Source of the DNA: CAVVVS01 sp963751355
Lineage (GTDB): Bacteria; Bacteroidota; Ignavibacteria; Ignavibacteriales; Ignavibacteriaceae
DNA: 7,843 bases
Assembly (NCBI GenBank): GCA_963751355.1
Contig: CAVVVS010000101.1
Coordinates: 1 to 7,843 of the forward strand
Direction: 5' to 3'
The notes under the pieces are model-generated. The model had not been told where the DNA came from and did no database searches. It worked only from the letters and a program-made list of their open reading frames with translations. Of the stretch, positions 1-6,519 are shown piece after piece (position 1 is the first letter of the stretch; every line of letters begins with the position of its first letter). The translations under genes and the position numbers were made by a program.

Positions 1-1218
1 ATTTTTTTTATTAACAAAATCTGTTACTCTTTGTGCGGGAGCTTTCTGTGTTTTATTCGCAAGATTGAACGATAGTTCTTCCAATTCCTGCTGAAATTTT
101 AAGCCGGCAAAAGGATAATGACTTTCATATTTTTTCCAATCATTTTCAGTAATACTAACTACAAATCCGGAATTGGCGAATGGCGAATCCCTGCGCGATA
201 AAGACATCCCGTTCACCACAATTTCTCCCGGTGCCGTGGCTGCGGGAACAATAATCCCTCCTGGACACATGCAAAAAGAATAGACTCCTTTATCTTTTAT
301 GTTACATGCGAGGGAATAACTGGCTGCAGGTAAATTAGGATGTTTATTTTCAGTATGGTATTGAATTTTGTTTATTAAACTCTGGGGATGTTCGATACGC
401 ACTCCCATCGCAAATGGTTTTTGTTCCAATCTAACATTTGCATCATGGAGAAGATAAAAGATATCTCTGGCTGAATGCCCTGTAGCAAGAATCACGGGTT
501 TGCCGGGAAATTCTTTATCATTATTTACAACTACCCCTTTCATTTTATTATCTTTGATTAAGAAGCCAGTTACTCTCGAATTAAAATGAATTTCACCTCC
601 GTGTTCCAGTATGGTTTCCCGGATAGCTCTTACAACACCCGGCAATTTGTTTGAACCGATATGAGGATGAGCGTCTATCAAAATATCGGGATCGGCACCA
701 TGCCCGACTAATACATTCAATATTTTTTTTACATCGCCTCTCTTAGTTGAGCGGGTGTAAAGTTTCCCGTCACTGTACGTACCTGCGCCTCCTTCTCCGA
801 AACAATAATTCGAATCTGGATTTACGGTATTATATTGTTGAATAGCCTTTAGATCTTTCCTCCTCGTTTGAATATCCTTTCCCCGTTCCAGTATAATTGG
901 TTTTATTCCATGTTCCAATAATTTTAATGCAGCGAACATTCCGCCGGGTCCGAATCCGACTATGATTACCTTTTTATCTCCGGTTACGGTTTTATATTTA
1001 ATTTTTTCATTCGCCTGGGGAGGAAGCTCATTAATATACGCTTCTGCTAATATGCGGAATACAGGCTGTCTGCTCCTAGCATCAATTGATCGCTTAAGCT
1101 GTATAACCGCTTTTAAATCGGAAAGTTCAATGTGTAGTTTTTGTGCCACAAAAGTGTACAGCGCATTTTTATCATTTAAATACTCGGGAGGCAGTACTAT
1201 TTCTATTTGTTTTTTCAT
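1..1218 (-). CDS. FAD-dependent dehydrogenase, COG2509 type (C-terminus cut by window edge)
   Basis: I translated this frame by hand from the ATG at 1218; it stays open for 406 codons to base 1. Residues 1-80 form a small N-terminal domain. Residues 84-97 (VIIVGFGPGGMFAA) are the Rossmann dinucleotide-binding loop, with the following acidic residue at E111. Later motifs are GEGGAGTYSDGKLYTR (141-156), ATGHSARD (245-252), FCMCPGG (315-321) and NGMSLSRRD (336-344). This order matches the uncharacterised FAD-dependent dehydrogenases of COG2509, usually about 520-530 residues, so roughly the last 115-120 residues are missing here because the window ends, not because the gene is broken. The protein is probably a cytosolic flavoprotein; its substrate is not known for the family. 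The start is supported by AGAGGA at 1224-1229, five bases upstream. The gene is preceded by a 130-nt gap, so it probably has its own promoter. Confidence 0.9.
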   Translation of the reverse strand, partial: MKKQIEIVLPPEYLNDKNALYTFVAQKLHIELSDLKAVIQLKRSIDARSRQPVFRILAEAYINELPPQANEKIKYKTVTGDKKVIIVGFGPGGMFAALKLLEHGIKPIILERGKDIQTRRKDLKAIQQYNTVNPDSNYCFGEGGAGTYSDGKLYTRSTKRGDVKKILNVLVGHGADPDILIDAHPHIGSNKLPGVVRAIRETILEHGGEIHFNSRVTGFLIKDNKMKGVVVNNDKEFPGKPVILATGHSARDIFYLLHDANVRLEQKPFAMGVRIEHPQSLINKIQYHTENKHPNLPAASYSLACNIKDKGVYSFCMCPGGIIVPAATAPGEIVVNGMSLSRRDSPFANSGFVVSITENDWKKYESHYPFAGLKFQQELEELSFNLANKTQKAPAQRVTDFVNKKN

Positions 1219-1223
1219 TTGTG

Positions 1224-1240
1224 TCCTCTATTTATGAGGA
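1224..1240 (-). promoter_or_regulatory. Shine-Dalgarno site inside a small hairpin
   Basis: Reading the minus strand, TCCTC (1240-1236), a seven-base loop ATAAATA, then GAGGA (1228-1224) form a perfect 5-bp inverted repeat. The second arm is the ribosome binding site of the FAD-dependent dehydrogenase, five bases before its ATG. Pairing would hide the site. A 5-bp stem with an AT loop is weak, so a regulatory role is only a possibility. Confidence 0.35.
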
Positions 1241-1278
1241 AAATATTTATTCGAGATTTTTTATGCAAAATTTTAGGT

Positions 1279-1307
1279 TTAATATACATTCCTAATTTGC
1301 TTGTAAA
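1279..1307 (-). promoter_or_regulatory. Candidate sigma-70-type promoter for the FAD-dependent dehydrogenase
   Basis: On the minus strand TTTACA (1307-1302) is followed after 17 bases by TATTAA (1284-1279). Against TTGACA/TATAAT this matches 5/6 and 4/6. It would give a leader of roughly 50 nt that includes the hairpin over the ribosome binding site. The region is AT-rich, so chance matches are common. Confidence 0.35.
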
Positions 1308-1348
1308 CATAACTATTAGCGAGGTGTTCGAGTCAAGAGCAATGGTGC

Positions 1349-2140
1349 TTAAAAAATCCCTTTAGTCAATCCCCCGTCAACCAGGATAGTCCCGCCGGTA
1401 ATATAACTTGCCTGTTTTGATGCCAAAAAGGCTGCTGTAGAAGCTATTTCATTAGGTGAAGCCAACCTGTTCATTGGAATTTCTTTAGCCATTTCGACTA
1501 ATTCACTTTCATGCGATTTTCCGCTTTGTTTGGCTCGGTGGACGGCAATGTCGTAAATTCTGTTGGTTAATGTATAACCCGGTGCAATATTATTGATTGT
1601 AACATTATACTTGGCAACTTCATTACTTAAAGTTTTAGCAAACCCGATTACACCGCTCCTTAAAGAATTAGATAGCATTAATTTTTCAACGGGCTGCCGG
1701 ACAGCAAATGACGTTACATTTATAACTCTTCCCCATTCTTTTAATATCATGTCCGGAACAACCATGTTACAAAATCTTATGGTACTCAATAGAACCATCT
1801 CAAAAGCTTGCTGCCAATCTTTTTCCCCAAGCTCCTGAAAATATCCCTGTTCCGGTCCACCGTTATTGTTAACAAGTATATCTATTTTCCCGAAATGTTT
1901 TGTTACTTCATCAACCAAATTTTCAGAATCTTTCACTTTTGTCACATCGCAAACACACCAAAAAGGTTCGATTCCAAATTTTTTCTTTATTTCCATAGAT
2001 GTATTAATTAAATCATCTTTATGTCGTGAACATATCGCAACGCGACATCCTTCGGCGGTTAAAGACTCCGCAATAGCCTTTCCTATTCCCTTACTGGATG
2101 CAGTTACTAATGCAGTTTTACCTGAAATTCCCAAATCCAT
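1349..2140 (-). CDS. Short-chain dehydrogenase/reductase with atypical active site (FabG-like annotation)
   Basis: This 263-residue single-domain SDR is the usual family length. The cofactor loop is TASSKGIG (13-20), where Ala14 replaces the usual first Gly of TGxxxGxG. NNNGG (91-95) stands where NNAG is normal. Ser144 in NVTS is the expected catalytic Ser, and the C-terminal APGYTLTNR (186-194) and ITGGTILVDGG (247-257) are typical. Aligning the helix SNSLRSGVIGFAKTL (157-171) on the classical YxxxK helix puts Ser157 at the Tyr position and Arg161 at the Lys position. From memory, this combination fits the beta-ketoacyl-ACP-reductase-like subgroup that contains Aeropyrum APE0912, described as imperfect at both the NAD motif and the catalytic tetrad. 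A FabG function should therefore not be assumed. It is probably cytosolic. AAAGG at 2149-2153, eight bases upstream, supports the start. Flanking gaps of 130 and 309 nt suggest a single-gene unit. Confidence 0.92.
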   Translation of the reverse strand: MDLGISGKTALVTASSKGIGKAIAESLTAEGCRVAICSRHKDDLINTSMEIKKKFGIEPFWCVCDVTKVKDSENLVDEVTKHFGKIDILVNNNGGPEQGYFQELGEKDWQQAFEMVLLSTIRFCNMVVPDMILKEWGRVINVTSFAVRQPVEKLMLSNSLRSGVIGFAKTLSNEVAKYNVTINNIAPGYTLTNRIYDIAVHRAKQSGKSHESELVEMAKEIPMNRLASPNEIASTAAFLASKQASYITGGTILVDGGLTKGIF

Positions 2141-2449
2141 TTTGAATACCTTTCATAATTGTTCTTAACAACATGTTATTATTATTTAAATATTGTTATG
2201 TGGATATTCTTCATTTTTGCAAGTTTTCTCTAACAATAGTAAAATACCGTAAAGAAATTTAGGACAAAATTTAATTTATTTGTGTGAGTGATGATATTAA
2301 ATACCACGTTCATGATTATCGTTACGAACTTAAAGGTAAAATTTTAGCTACCAAATTTATGGAGTAAGTAAAGCTTTTTCGGATGATCCGCAAATACAAA
2401 TAAATCAGGTTCTTCAAATAAAATCAGAAAGTCTATATCACAAAAATTT
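2141..2449. other. 309-nt intergenic region without a convincing gene
   Basis: This AT-rich gap lies between the SDR and the acetate kinase stop. I see no Rho-independent terminator: the only compact inverted repeat, CGGAT-G-ATCCG at 2380-2390, has no U-tract after it. Two short plus-strand frames look faintly protein-like. One starts at GTG 2284 and stops at 2365-2367 (27 codons). The other is offset by -1, runs from about 2340 to 2450 and stops at 2451-2453. A minus-strand frame of about 40 codons ending at 2344 covers part of the same bases. None has a ribosome binding site, and overlapping short open frames on both strands argue for chance or a decayed remnant. Confidence 0.5.
2217..2245 (+). 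promoter_or_regulatory. Weak promoter-like pair on the plus strand
   Basis: TTGCAA (2217-2222) and TAAAAT (2240-2245) are separated by 17 bases and match the sigma-70 consensus at 4/6 and 5/6. They point toward the short GTG frame at 2284. There is no supported plus-strand gene to express, so this may be coincidence in AT-rich DNA. Confidence 0.2.
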
Positions 2450-3664
2450 TTAAGCCTTACCCGAATCTTTTAGCATATTTTCTACAATAGAACTGGTATC
2501 CAGCGCAATTAAAAGCTCTTCGTTGGTGGGAATGCGCAATACTTTTACTTTTGAGGCTTCGGTTGATATAAATTGATCTTTATTGTTATTTTTTTCTTCA
2601 TCCAACTCGATACCCAAAAATTCCATGTCTTTACAGACTTCTGCTCTCACTTCAGCGGAATTTTCACCGATGCCGCCGGTGAAGACTAAACCATCTAAAC
2701 CGCCCATTGCAGAGGCATAAGCTCCAACGTATTTTTTTATTCTGTATGCAAATATTTCAAATGCATACCTTGCCCGCTTCTGATCCTCATTAACGGCTTT
2801 AATAATTTCCCGCATATCGCTGCTTTCCCCGCTTATCCCTATGAGTCCGCTATGCTTGTTAAGAAGCGTATTTGCTTCGCTTAACGAAAGCCCTTCTTTA
2901 CCCATAATATAAAGGATAACCGAGGGATCGATATCACCGCTTCTGGTTCCCATCAATAAACCTTCCAACGGGGTAAAACCCATAGTAGTGTCGATCGAAC
3001 TTCCGTTCTTTATTGCAGCCATACTGCATCCGTTTCCGAGATGTGCCGTAATAAGTTTTAGATCTTTAATATTTTTCCCCAGTAATTCAGCGGCTTTTGT
3101 TGATACAAAAAGATGGGAAGTACCGTGAAAACCATATCTTCTAATTTTATATTTTTTATACAGTTCATAGGGGATACCGTATAAATACGCTTTCGGAGGC
3201 ATCTTAACATGAAATGCAGTATCGAAAACTGCGCATTGAGGAGCATCCGGTATAGTTCTTTTTACTGCTTGAATACCTTTAATATTCGGGGGATTATGCA
3301 GCGGTGCTAATTCGATGTTATCCTGCAAAACCCGTATTACTTCGTCGGTAATTAAAACGGAGTCGCTGAATGTTTCACCCCCATGAACAACTCTGTGCCC
3401 AACTGCATCAATATCATCCTTATCATCAATAACACCGTGATTTTTACTTAGCATAACGCCGAGCACATATTCTATAGCAATTTGATGATCTAATATTTCA
3501 CCTACAATTTTTATTTTGTCACCGTCATAGCGTGAGTGCGATAATACTGCGCTGCTCATACCTATTCTTTCAACAACACCCTTGGCAAGAGCGGTTTTTT
3601 CATCGGTATCAATAAATTGATATTTTATTGATGAACTTCCGCAATTTAGTACTAATACTTTCAT
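2450..3664 (-). CDS. ackA: Acetate kinase
   Basis: Acetate kinase interconverts acetyl phosphate + ADP and acetate + ATP in the cytosol, normally paired with phosphotransacetylase. The 404 residues are full length (about 400 in the family). Signatures in order are NCGSSSIKY (7-15), GHRVVHGG (89-96), APLHNPPN (120-127), VFDTAFH (146-152), RRYGFHGTSH (175-184), TAHLGNG (206-212), MGTRSGDIDP (238-247) and FTGGIGEN (328-335). The catalytic or substrate residues Asn7, Arg91, His123, Asp148, His180 and Arg241 fall at the same numbers as in the Methanosarcina thermophila enzyme, and the C-terminal TNEE (380-383) is present. This is the acetate/propionate kinase family rather than butyrate kinase; acetate versus propionate preference cannot be read here. 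The start is fixed by the canonical N-terminus. The nearest AGGA (3678-3681) is 13 bases away, longer than ideal. No pta gene is adjacent in this window. Confidence 0.97.
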   Translation of the reverse strand: MKVLVLNCGSSSIKYQFIDTDEKTALAKGVVERIGMSSAVLSHSRYDGDKIKIVGEILDHQIAIEYVLGVMLSKNHGVIDDKDDIDAVGHRVVHGGETFSDSVLITDEVIRVLQDNIELAPLHNPPNIKGIQAVKRTIPDAPQCAVFDTAFHVKMPPKAYLYGIPYELYKKYKIRRYGFHGTSHLFVSTKAAELLGKNIKDLKLITAHLGNGCSMAAIKNGSSIDTTMGFTPLEGLLMGTRSGDIDPSVILYIMGKEGLSLSEANTLLNKHSGLIGISGESSDMREIIKAVNEDQKRARYAFEIFAYRIKKYVGAYASAMGGLDGLVFTGGIGENSAEVRAEVCKDMEFLGIELDEEKNNNKDQFISTEASKVKVLRIPTNEELLIALDTSSIVENMLKDSGKA

Positions 3665-3721
3665 AATCTTTTAACAATCCTATTTAATATGTCTAATTAA
3701 TTTTTACGCAAAAAATAATAA

Positions 3722-3750
3722 TTTATACATTGCATATACGCATTATCAGG
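3722..3750 (-). promoter_or_regulatory. Candidate promoter for acetate kinase with near-palindromic spacer
   Basis: On the minus strand CTGATA (3750-3745) and TATAAA (3727-3722) are 17 bases apart, matching TTGACA/TATAAT at 4/6 and 5/6. Transcription would begin near 3715, giving a leader of about 50 nt. Most of the spacer is a near palindrome, TGCATATACGCA on the plus strand (3731-3742), with ten of twelve bases symmetric, which could be an operator. Both readings are tentative. Confidence 0.3.
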
Positions 3751-3789
3751 AAAGGGAATGCGGCAGATTTGCATTAACCGGAAATCGTT

Positions 3790-4728
3790 TTAACTATAAA
3801 TAATCTTACCATTTTCATCATACTTGTAAAAACCTTCGTTTGTTTTTTTACCGAGCTTTCTTTCTCTTACCAATTTTCTTAAAATTGGGCATGCCCTGTA
3901 GCGTGGTTCTCCCAAAGTTTTCCAGAGCGTTTCCATCCAAGCAAGTACTTCATCCAAGCCCATTATATCTGCCATTTCAAGAGGGCCATACTGGAAGTTA
4001 TAACCGAGTTTCATAGCAGTATCAATATCTTTTGCAGTTGCAACTCCTTCAAGCAAAATATACATCGCTTCATTCAACAAAGGGACAATTGCCCTGGTCG
4101 TTACAAATCCAGGATATTCATACACCTCTACAGGGGTTTTACCTATTCGTGCGGCAAATGTTTTAACTATCTCTACCGTTTTATTGGAGGTGTATAAACA
4201 TTTTACTAATTCAACAAGAGGGATTTTTGGAACCGGATTGAGAAAATGCATCCCTATTATCTTATCAGGTCTGTTAGTCCCCTCGGCAATTTTGGTAAGA
4301 CTCAATGTGGATGTGTTGGATACAAAAATTGCATCTTTCCTGGCTAGCGAATCAAGTTGTTTGAAAACAGCTTTCTTTGTTTCAAAATTTTCATCCACCG
4401 CTTCAATAATTAAATCGCTGTCTTTTATTGAATTTAAATTCAGTTCCCATTTTATTCTGCTAAGGATAGATTTTTTTTCCGCCTGAGTTAAACTCCATCT
4501 TTTAATTTCACGATCTATAGATTCGATAAGATCAGTTTTTGCTTTATTTAGATTTTCTTCACTTCTTTCTATGATGGTAACGTCCATACCGGAGGAAGCA
4601 ATAGTTTGACCTATGCCCTGTCCCATTACACCAGCCCCGATTATTGCAACTTCATTAATAAAATCACTGTCGTTAATAATATGATTTTTCCCTAGTAAAT
4701 CTTCTAATTTTAATTTTTCCTCTTGCAT
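3790..4728 (-). CDS. hbd: 3-hydroxyacyl-CoA (3-hydroxybutyryl-CoA) dehydrogenase
   Basis: This NAD(P)-dependent oxidoreductase interconverts 3-hydroxyacyl-CoA and 3-oxoacyl-CoA, used in beta-oxidation, in butyrate-type pathways or as a reductive step. The nucleotide-binding loop is IGAGVMGQG (30-38). The catalytic region has SNTSTL (137-142), GMHFLNPVP (159-167) with catalytic His161, and LVELV (171-175) with Glu173. The C-terminal helical domain has PGFVTTR (206-212), LNEAMYILLEGVA (218-230) and GPLEMADIMGLD (248-259). Two points are odd. A polar extension of about 25 residues precedes the Rossmann fold, making 312 residues against about 280, and there is no internal Met to give a shorter start. 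Thr211 stands where the classical PGFVVNR has its conserved Asn; related enzymes with Ser there are known to me. The start lies seven bases after the lipoprotein stop, with GAGAAAG between, implying co-transcription with the transporter genes. Confidence 0.93.
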   Translation of the reverse strand: MQEEKLKLEDLLGKNHIINDSDFINEVAIIGAGVMGQGIGQTIASSGMDVTIIERSEENLNKAKTDLIESIDREIKRWSLTQAEKKSILSRIKWELNLNSIKDSDLIIEAVDENFETKKAVFKQLDSLARKDAIFVSNTSTLSLTKIAEGTNRPDKIIGMHFLNPVPKIPLVELVKCLYTSNKTVEIVKTFAARIGKTPVEVYEYPGFVTTRAIVPLLNEAMYILLEGVATAKDIDTAMKLGYNFQYGPLEMADIMGLDEVLAWMETLWKTLGEPRYRACPILRKLVRERKLGKKTNEGFYKYDENGKIIYS

Positions 4729-4735
4729 ATCTTTC

Positions 4736-5698
4736 TCACAAATTTTTTAACATATTCTTTTTTTTCACCAATTCGCTCAATATATTTATATCATTTTTAT
4801 TCAAGTTCAAATAAAAATTAACTTCATTATTATTCCTTTGAACCGTCATTTTTTCAAGAATTTTTCCGAGTTCGTAACTTTTTTTAATGAACAAGTCCAT
4901 AGCCAAGGCACTTCTGACGGCGGTTTCAAGAAGATACGCACTTTTCTTTCCGTTCATATACCAGGAAGATCGAAATTGAATTTTTCCGGAAAAATTTGCA
5001 GATGCGGAAATTGAACCAACTGACTTTAATAATGATTTTTGACTAAGATCCTCACCGAACCCGGTTATTTTTTTCATTAAAGGAATTAAATCTTTGCCTT
5101 TTTTAGCTACAATCCAAAATTGATTTTTATATTCAATTTCTCGTACAACTTTCACAAATTTCTTATTTGACTTTAACGAAGAAAAATCCGGTTGGATCAT
5201 TCTCTTAAGAACATTACGATTGTTTATTACAAAGAGCGTTGATTTATTCACAAAATAAAATACGGGAGATTTCCCGGATTTAATCTCGTAGCATTCTTTC
5301 CCGTCTATTTGTACGGAAAGAAAATGCTCTTCAAAATATTTGTGAATTTTGTTTAAATTAATATCAAATAAAATGCCAATAATTTTCGTACCGTCTGATG
5401 TATTTGCCGCTAAGATATGAGATATTCCCGAGACTAATCCCGTACCGGTTGTCTGCTCGAATTCGTTAAACCATTGGTATGATTTTAAATCATTGCGGAC
5501 AAATATTAAATTATTTGTCCAAAATTCCGTCTTTCTAACTTCATTTAAATTAACAAACACCAATAATTGCGTACTTTTCGGAAGATATCCAAATAGTTCC
5601 CACTGTAATTTTGAGATGGGTTTCGTCTTTTGTCTTTCGCTGCAGCCCGCAAATAAAAACGAAATCAGTGCAAAAAATAAGAGAACTTTTCTCATCAT
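4736..5698 (-). CDS. Uncharacterised lipoprotein, probable partner of the ABC transporter
   Basis: This 320-residue protein begins with a lipoprotein signal: a basic MMRK start, a hydrophobic stretch 5-17, then FAGC with the acylated Cys at residue 19. It is therefore expected to be anchored to a membrane and face the periplasm. The mature part has a pattern of beta strands and loops, with LPKSTQLLVFVNLNEVRK (39-56) near the start, an IDGKECYEI segment near the middle and a charged, lysine-rich C-terminus. The layout recalls broad DUF3352-like lipoproteins, but this is a resemblance from memory, not an assignment. No catalytic motif is visible. The start overlaps the permease stop by one base (TAATG), a sign of translational coupling; a second ATG one codon on (5695) is an alternative. 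Substrate delivery, transporter scaffolding or a stress role are all possible. Confidence 0.82.
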   Translation of the reverse strand: MMRKVLLFFALISFLFAGCSERQKTKPISKLQWELFGYLPKSTQLLVFVNLNEVRKTEFWTNNLIFVRNDLKSYQWFNEFEQTTGTGLVSGISHILAANTSDGTKIIGILFDINLNKIHKYFEEHFLSVQIDGKECYEIKSGKSPVFYFVNKSTLFVINNRNVLKRMIQPDFSSLKSNKKFVKVVREIEYKNQFWIVAKKGKDLIPLMKKITGFGEDLSQKSLLKSVGSISASANFSGKIQFRSSWYMNGKKSAYLLETAVRSALAMDLFIKKSYELGKILEKMTVQRNNNEVNFYLNLNKNDINILSELVKKKNMLKNL

Positions 5699-6519
5699 TA
5701 AAAATCTTTTTTCATAAATAACGTAACACTTATTACTAATGTAACAATTAAAAATGCAAAAGAAGTAAGTAAAGGCTGGTACTCCACTATCCCCCTACCC
5801 TCTACTAAATCCATCATTGTTTTACCCATTAATTCAGATGTTTTGGGTATTATATAGTAGAGACCGATAATTAAATTTTTTAAGAAGCCACTCTCAATTA
5901 AATCAACAAATCTATCCTTTGCCAAGGCTAAGACCGGGCTTAATATAATAAAAATAAAATACGCTATCATCATGCCGAACATTGAGCTTTGTGTAAACAC
6001 GCCGAACAAAACGATTAATGCGTACAGCACGGCAAACGTAAATGTAACTAGGACAATAACCCATAGAAACGAAAAATCCCAGTACGAAAATTTCAACGAA
6101 ATTATAAGCCACACACCAATTATTAAGAAAGTAATATTTATGAAAACCACAAGTATTCCGCCGAGATATTTTCCGAGCAATAATTGAACTCTTGATACGG
6201 GCTTCGACAGCAATAGATCAATATTTCCCTTTTCGAGCATGATTGGTACAAAACTGGAGCTTGCAAATATTGCCAGGAGAAGACATAATCCTGAAAGGGG
6301 TGCTATTATTACTACCTCCAGACCCTGGATTAATTGAGAGAATCCTAAATTATTTCCGCTTTTATTAAAAGCCTGAATAATGACAGTCGTACTCTGTGAA
6401 CTAAAAATTAAAACCATACCCAATAAAACCAGCGCTGAAATAGATAGGAAAAAAATAAAGACTTTTCTCGCCAATGCTTCTCTTACCGTATACCACATCA
6501 TAATTAAAATATTTCTCAT
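5698..6519 (-). CDS. ABC-2 type transporter permease
   Basis: This 273-residue integral membrane protein has about six hydrophobic segments, near residues 19-40, 67-92, 119-142, 150-173, 178-200 and 250-268. Between the second and third lies EKGNIDLLLSKPVSR (96-110) followed by LLLGKYLGG (113-121), the conserved cytoplasmic segment of the NosY-like ABC-2 permease family, which probably contacts the ATPase. It should form the membrane channel of an exporter or lipid/cofactor-handling system, likely as a dimer. The start is well supported by AAGGAG at 6528-6533, eight bases upstream and inside the end of the ATPase gene. The two genes share an ATGA overlap, so their products should be made in balance. 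The substrate cannot be deduced. Confidence 0.93.
   Translation of the reverse strand: MRNILIMMWYTVREALARKVFIFFLSISALVLLGMVLIFSSQSTTVIIQAFNKSGNNLGFSQLIQGLEVVIIAPLSGLCLLLAIFASSSFVPIMLEKGNIDLLLSKPVSRVQLLLGKYLGGILVVFINITFLIIGVWLIISLKFSYWDFSFLWVIVLVTFTFAVLYALIVLFGVFTQSSMFGMMIAYFIFIILSPVLALAKDRFVDLIESGFLKNLIIGLYYIIPKTSELMGKTMMDLVEGRGIVEYQPLLTSFAFLIVTLVISVTLFMKKDF

Noticed and set aside
962..1237. Plus-strand frame of 91 codons
   Set aside because: It is antisense to the FAD-dependent dehydrogenase, has no ribosome binding site and no recognisable motif; the minus-strand frame carries strong family signatures.
1333..1350. AGCA-ATGG-TGCT hairpin after the SDR stop as a terminator
   Set aside because: The stem is only four base pairs and the T-run lies before, not after, the hairpin on the transcribed strand.
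1593..2168. Overlapping plus-strand frames of 67-100 codons
   Set aside because: All lie antisense to the SDR, whose motifs are clear.
2344..2470. Minus-strand frame of about 40 codons just after acetate kinase
   Set aside because: It has no start codon, overlaps the end of ackA out of frame, and the opposite strand is also open; chance is likely.
3058..3246. Minus-strand 62-codon frame inside acetate kinase
   Set aside because: It overlaps conserved acetate kinase motifs in another frame and has no independent support.
3690..3711. TTGCGT-16-TATTAA as the ackA promoter
   Set aside because: The start of transcription would fall at or past the putative ribosome binding site, so the pair farther upstream is more sensible.
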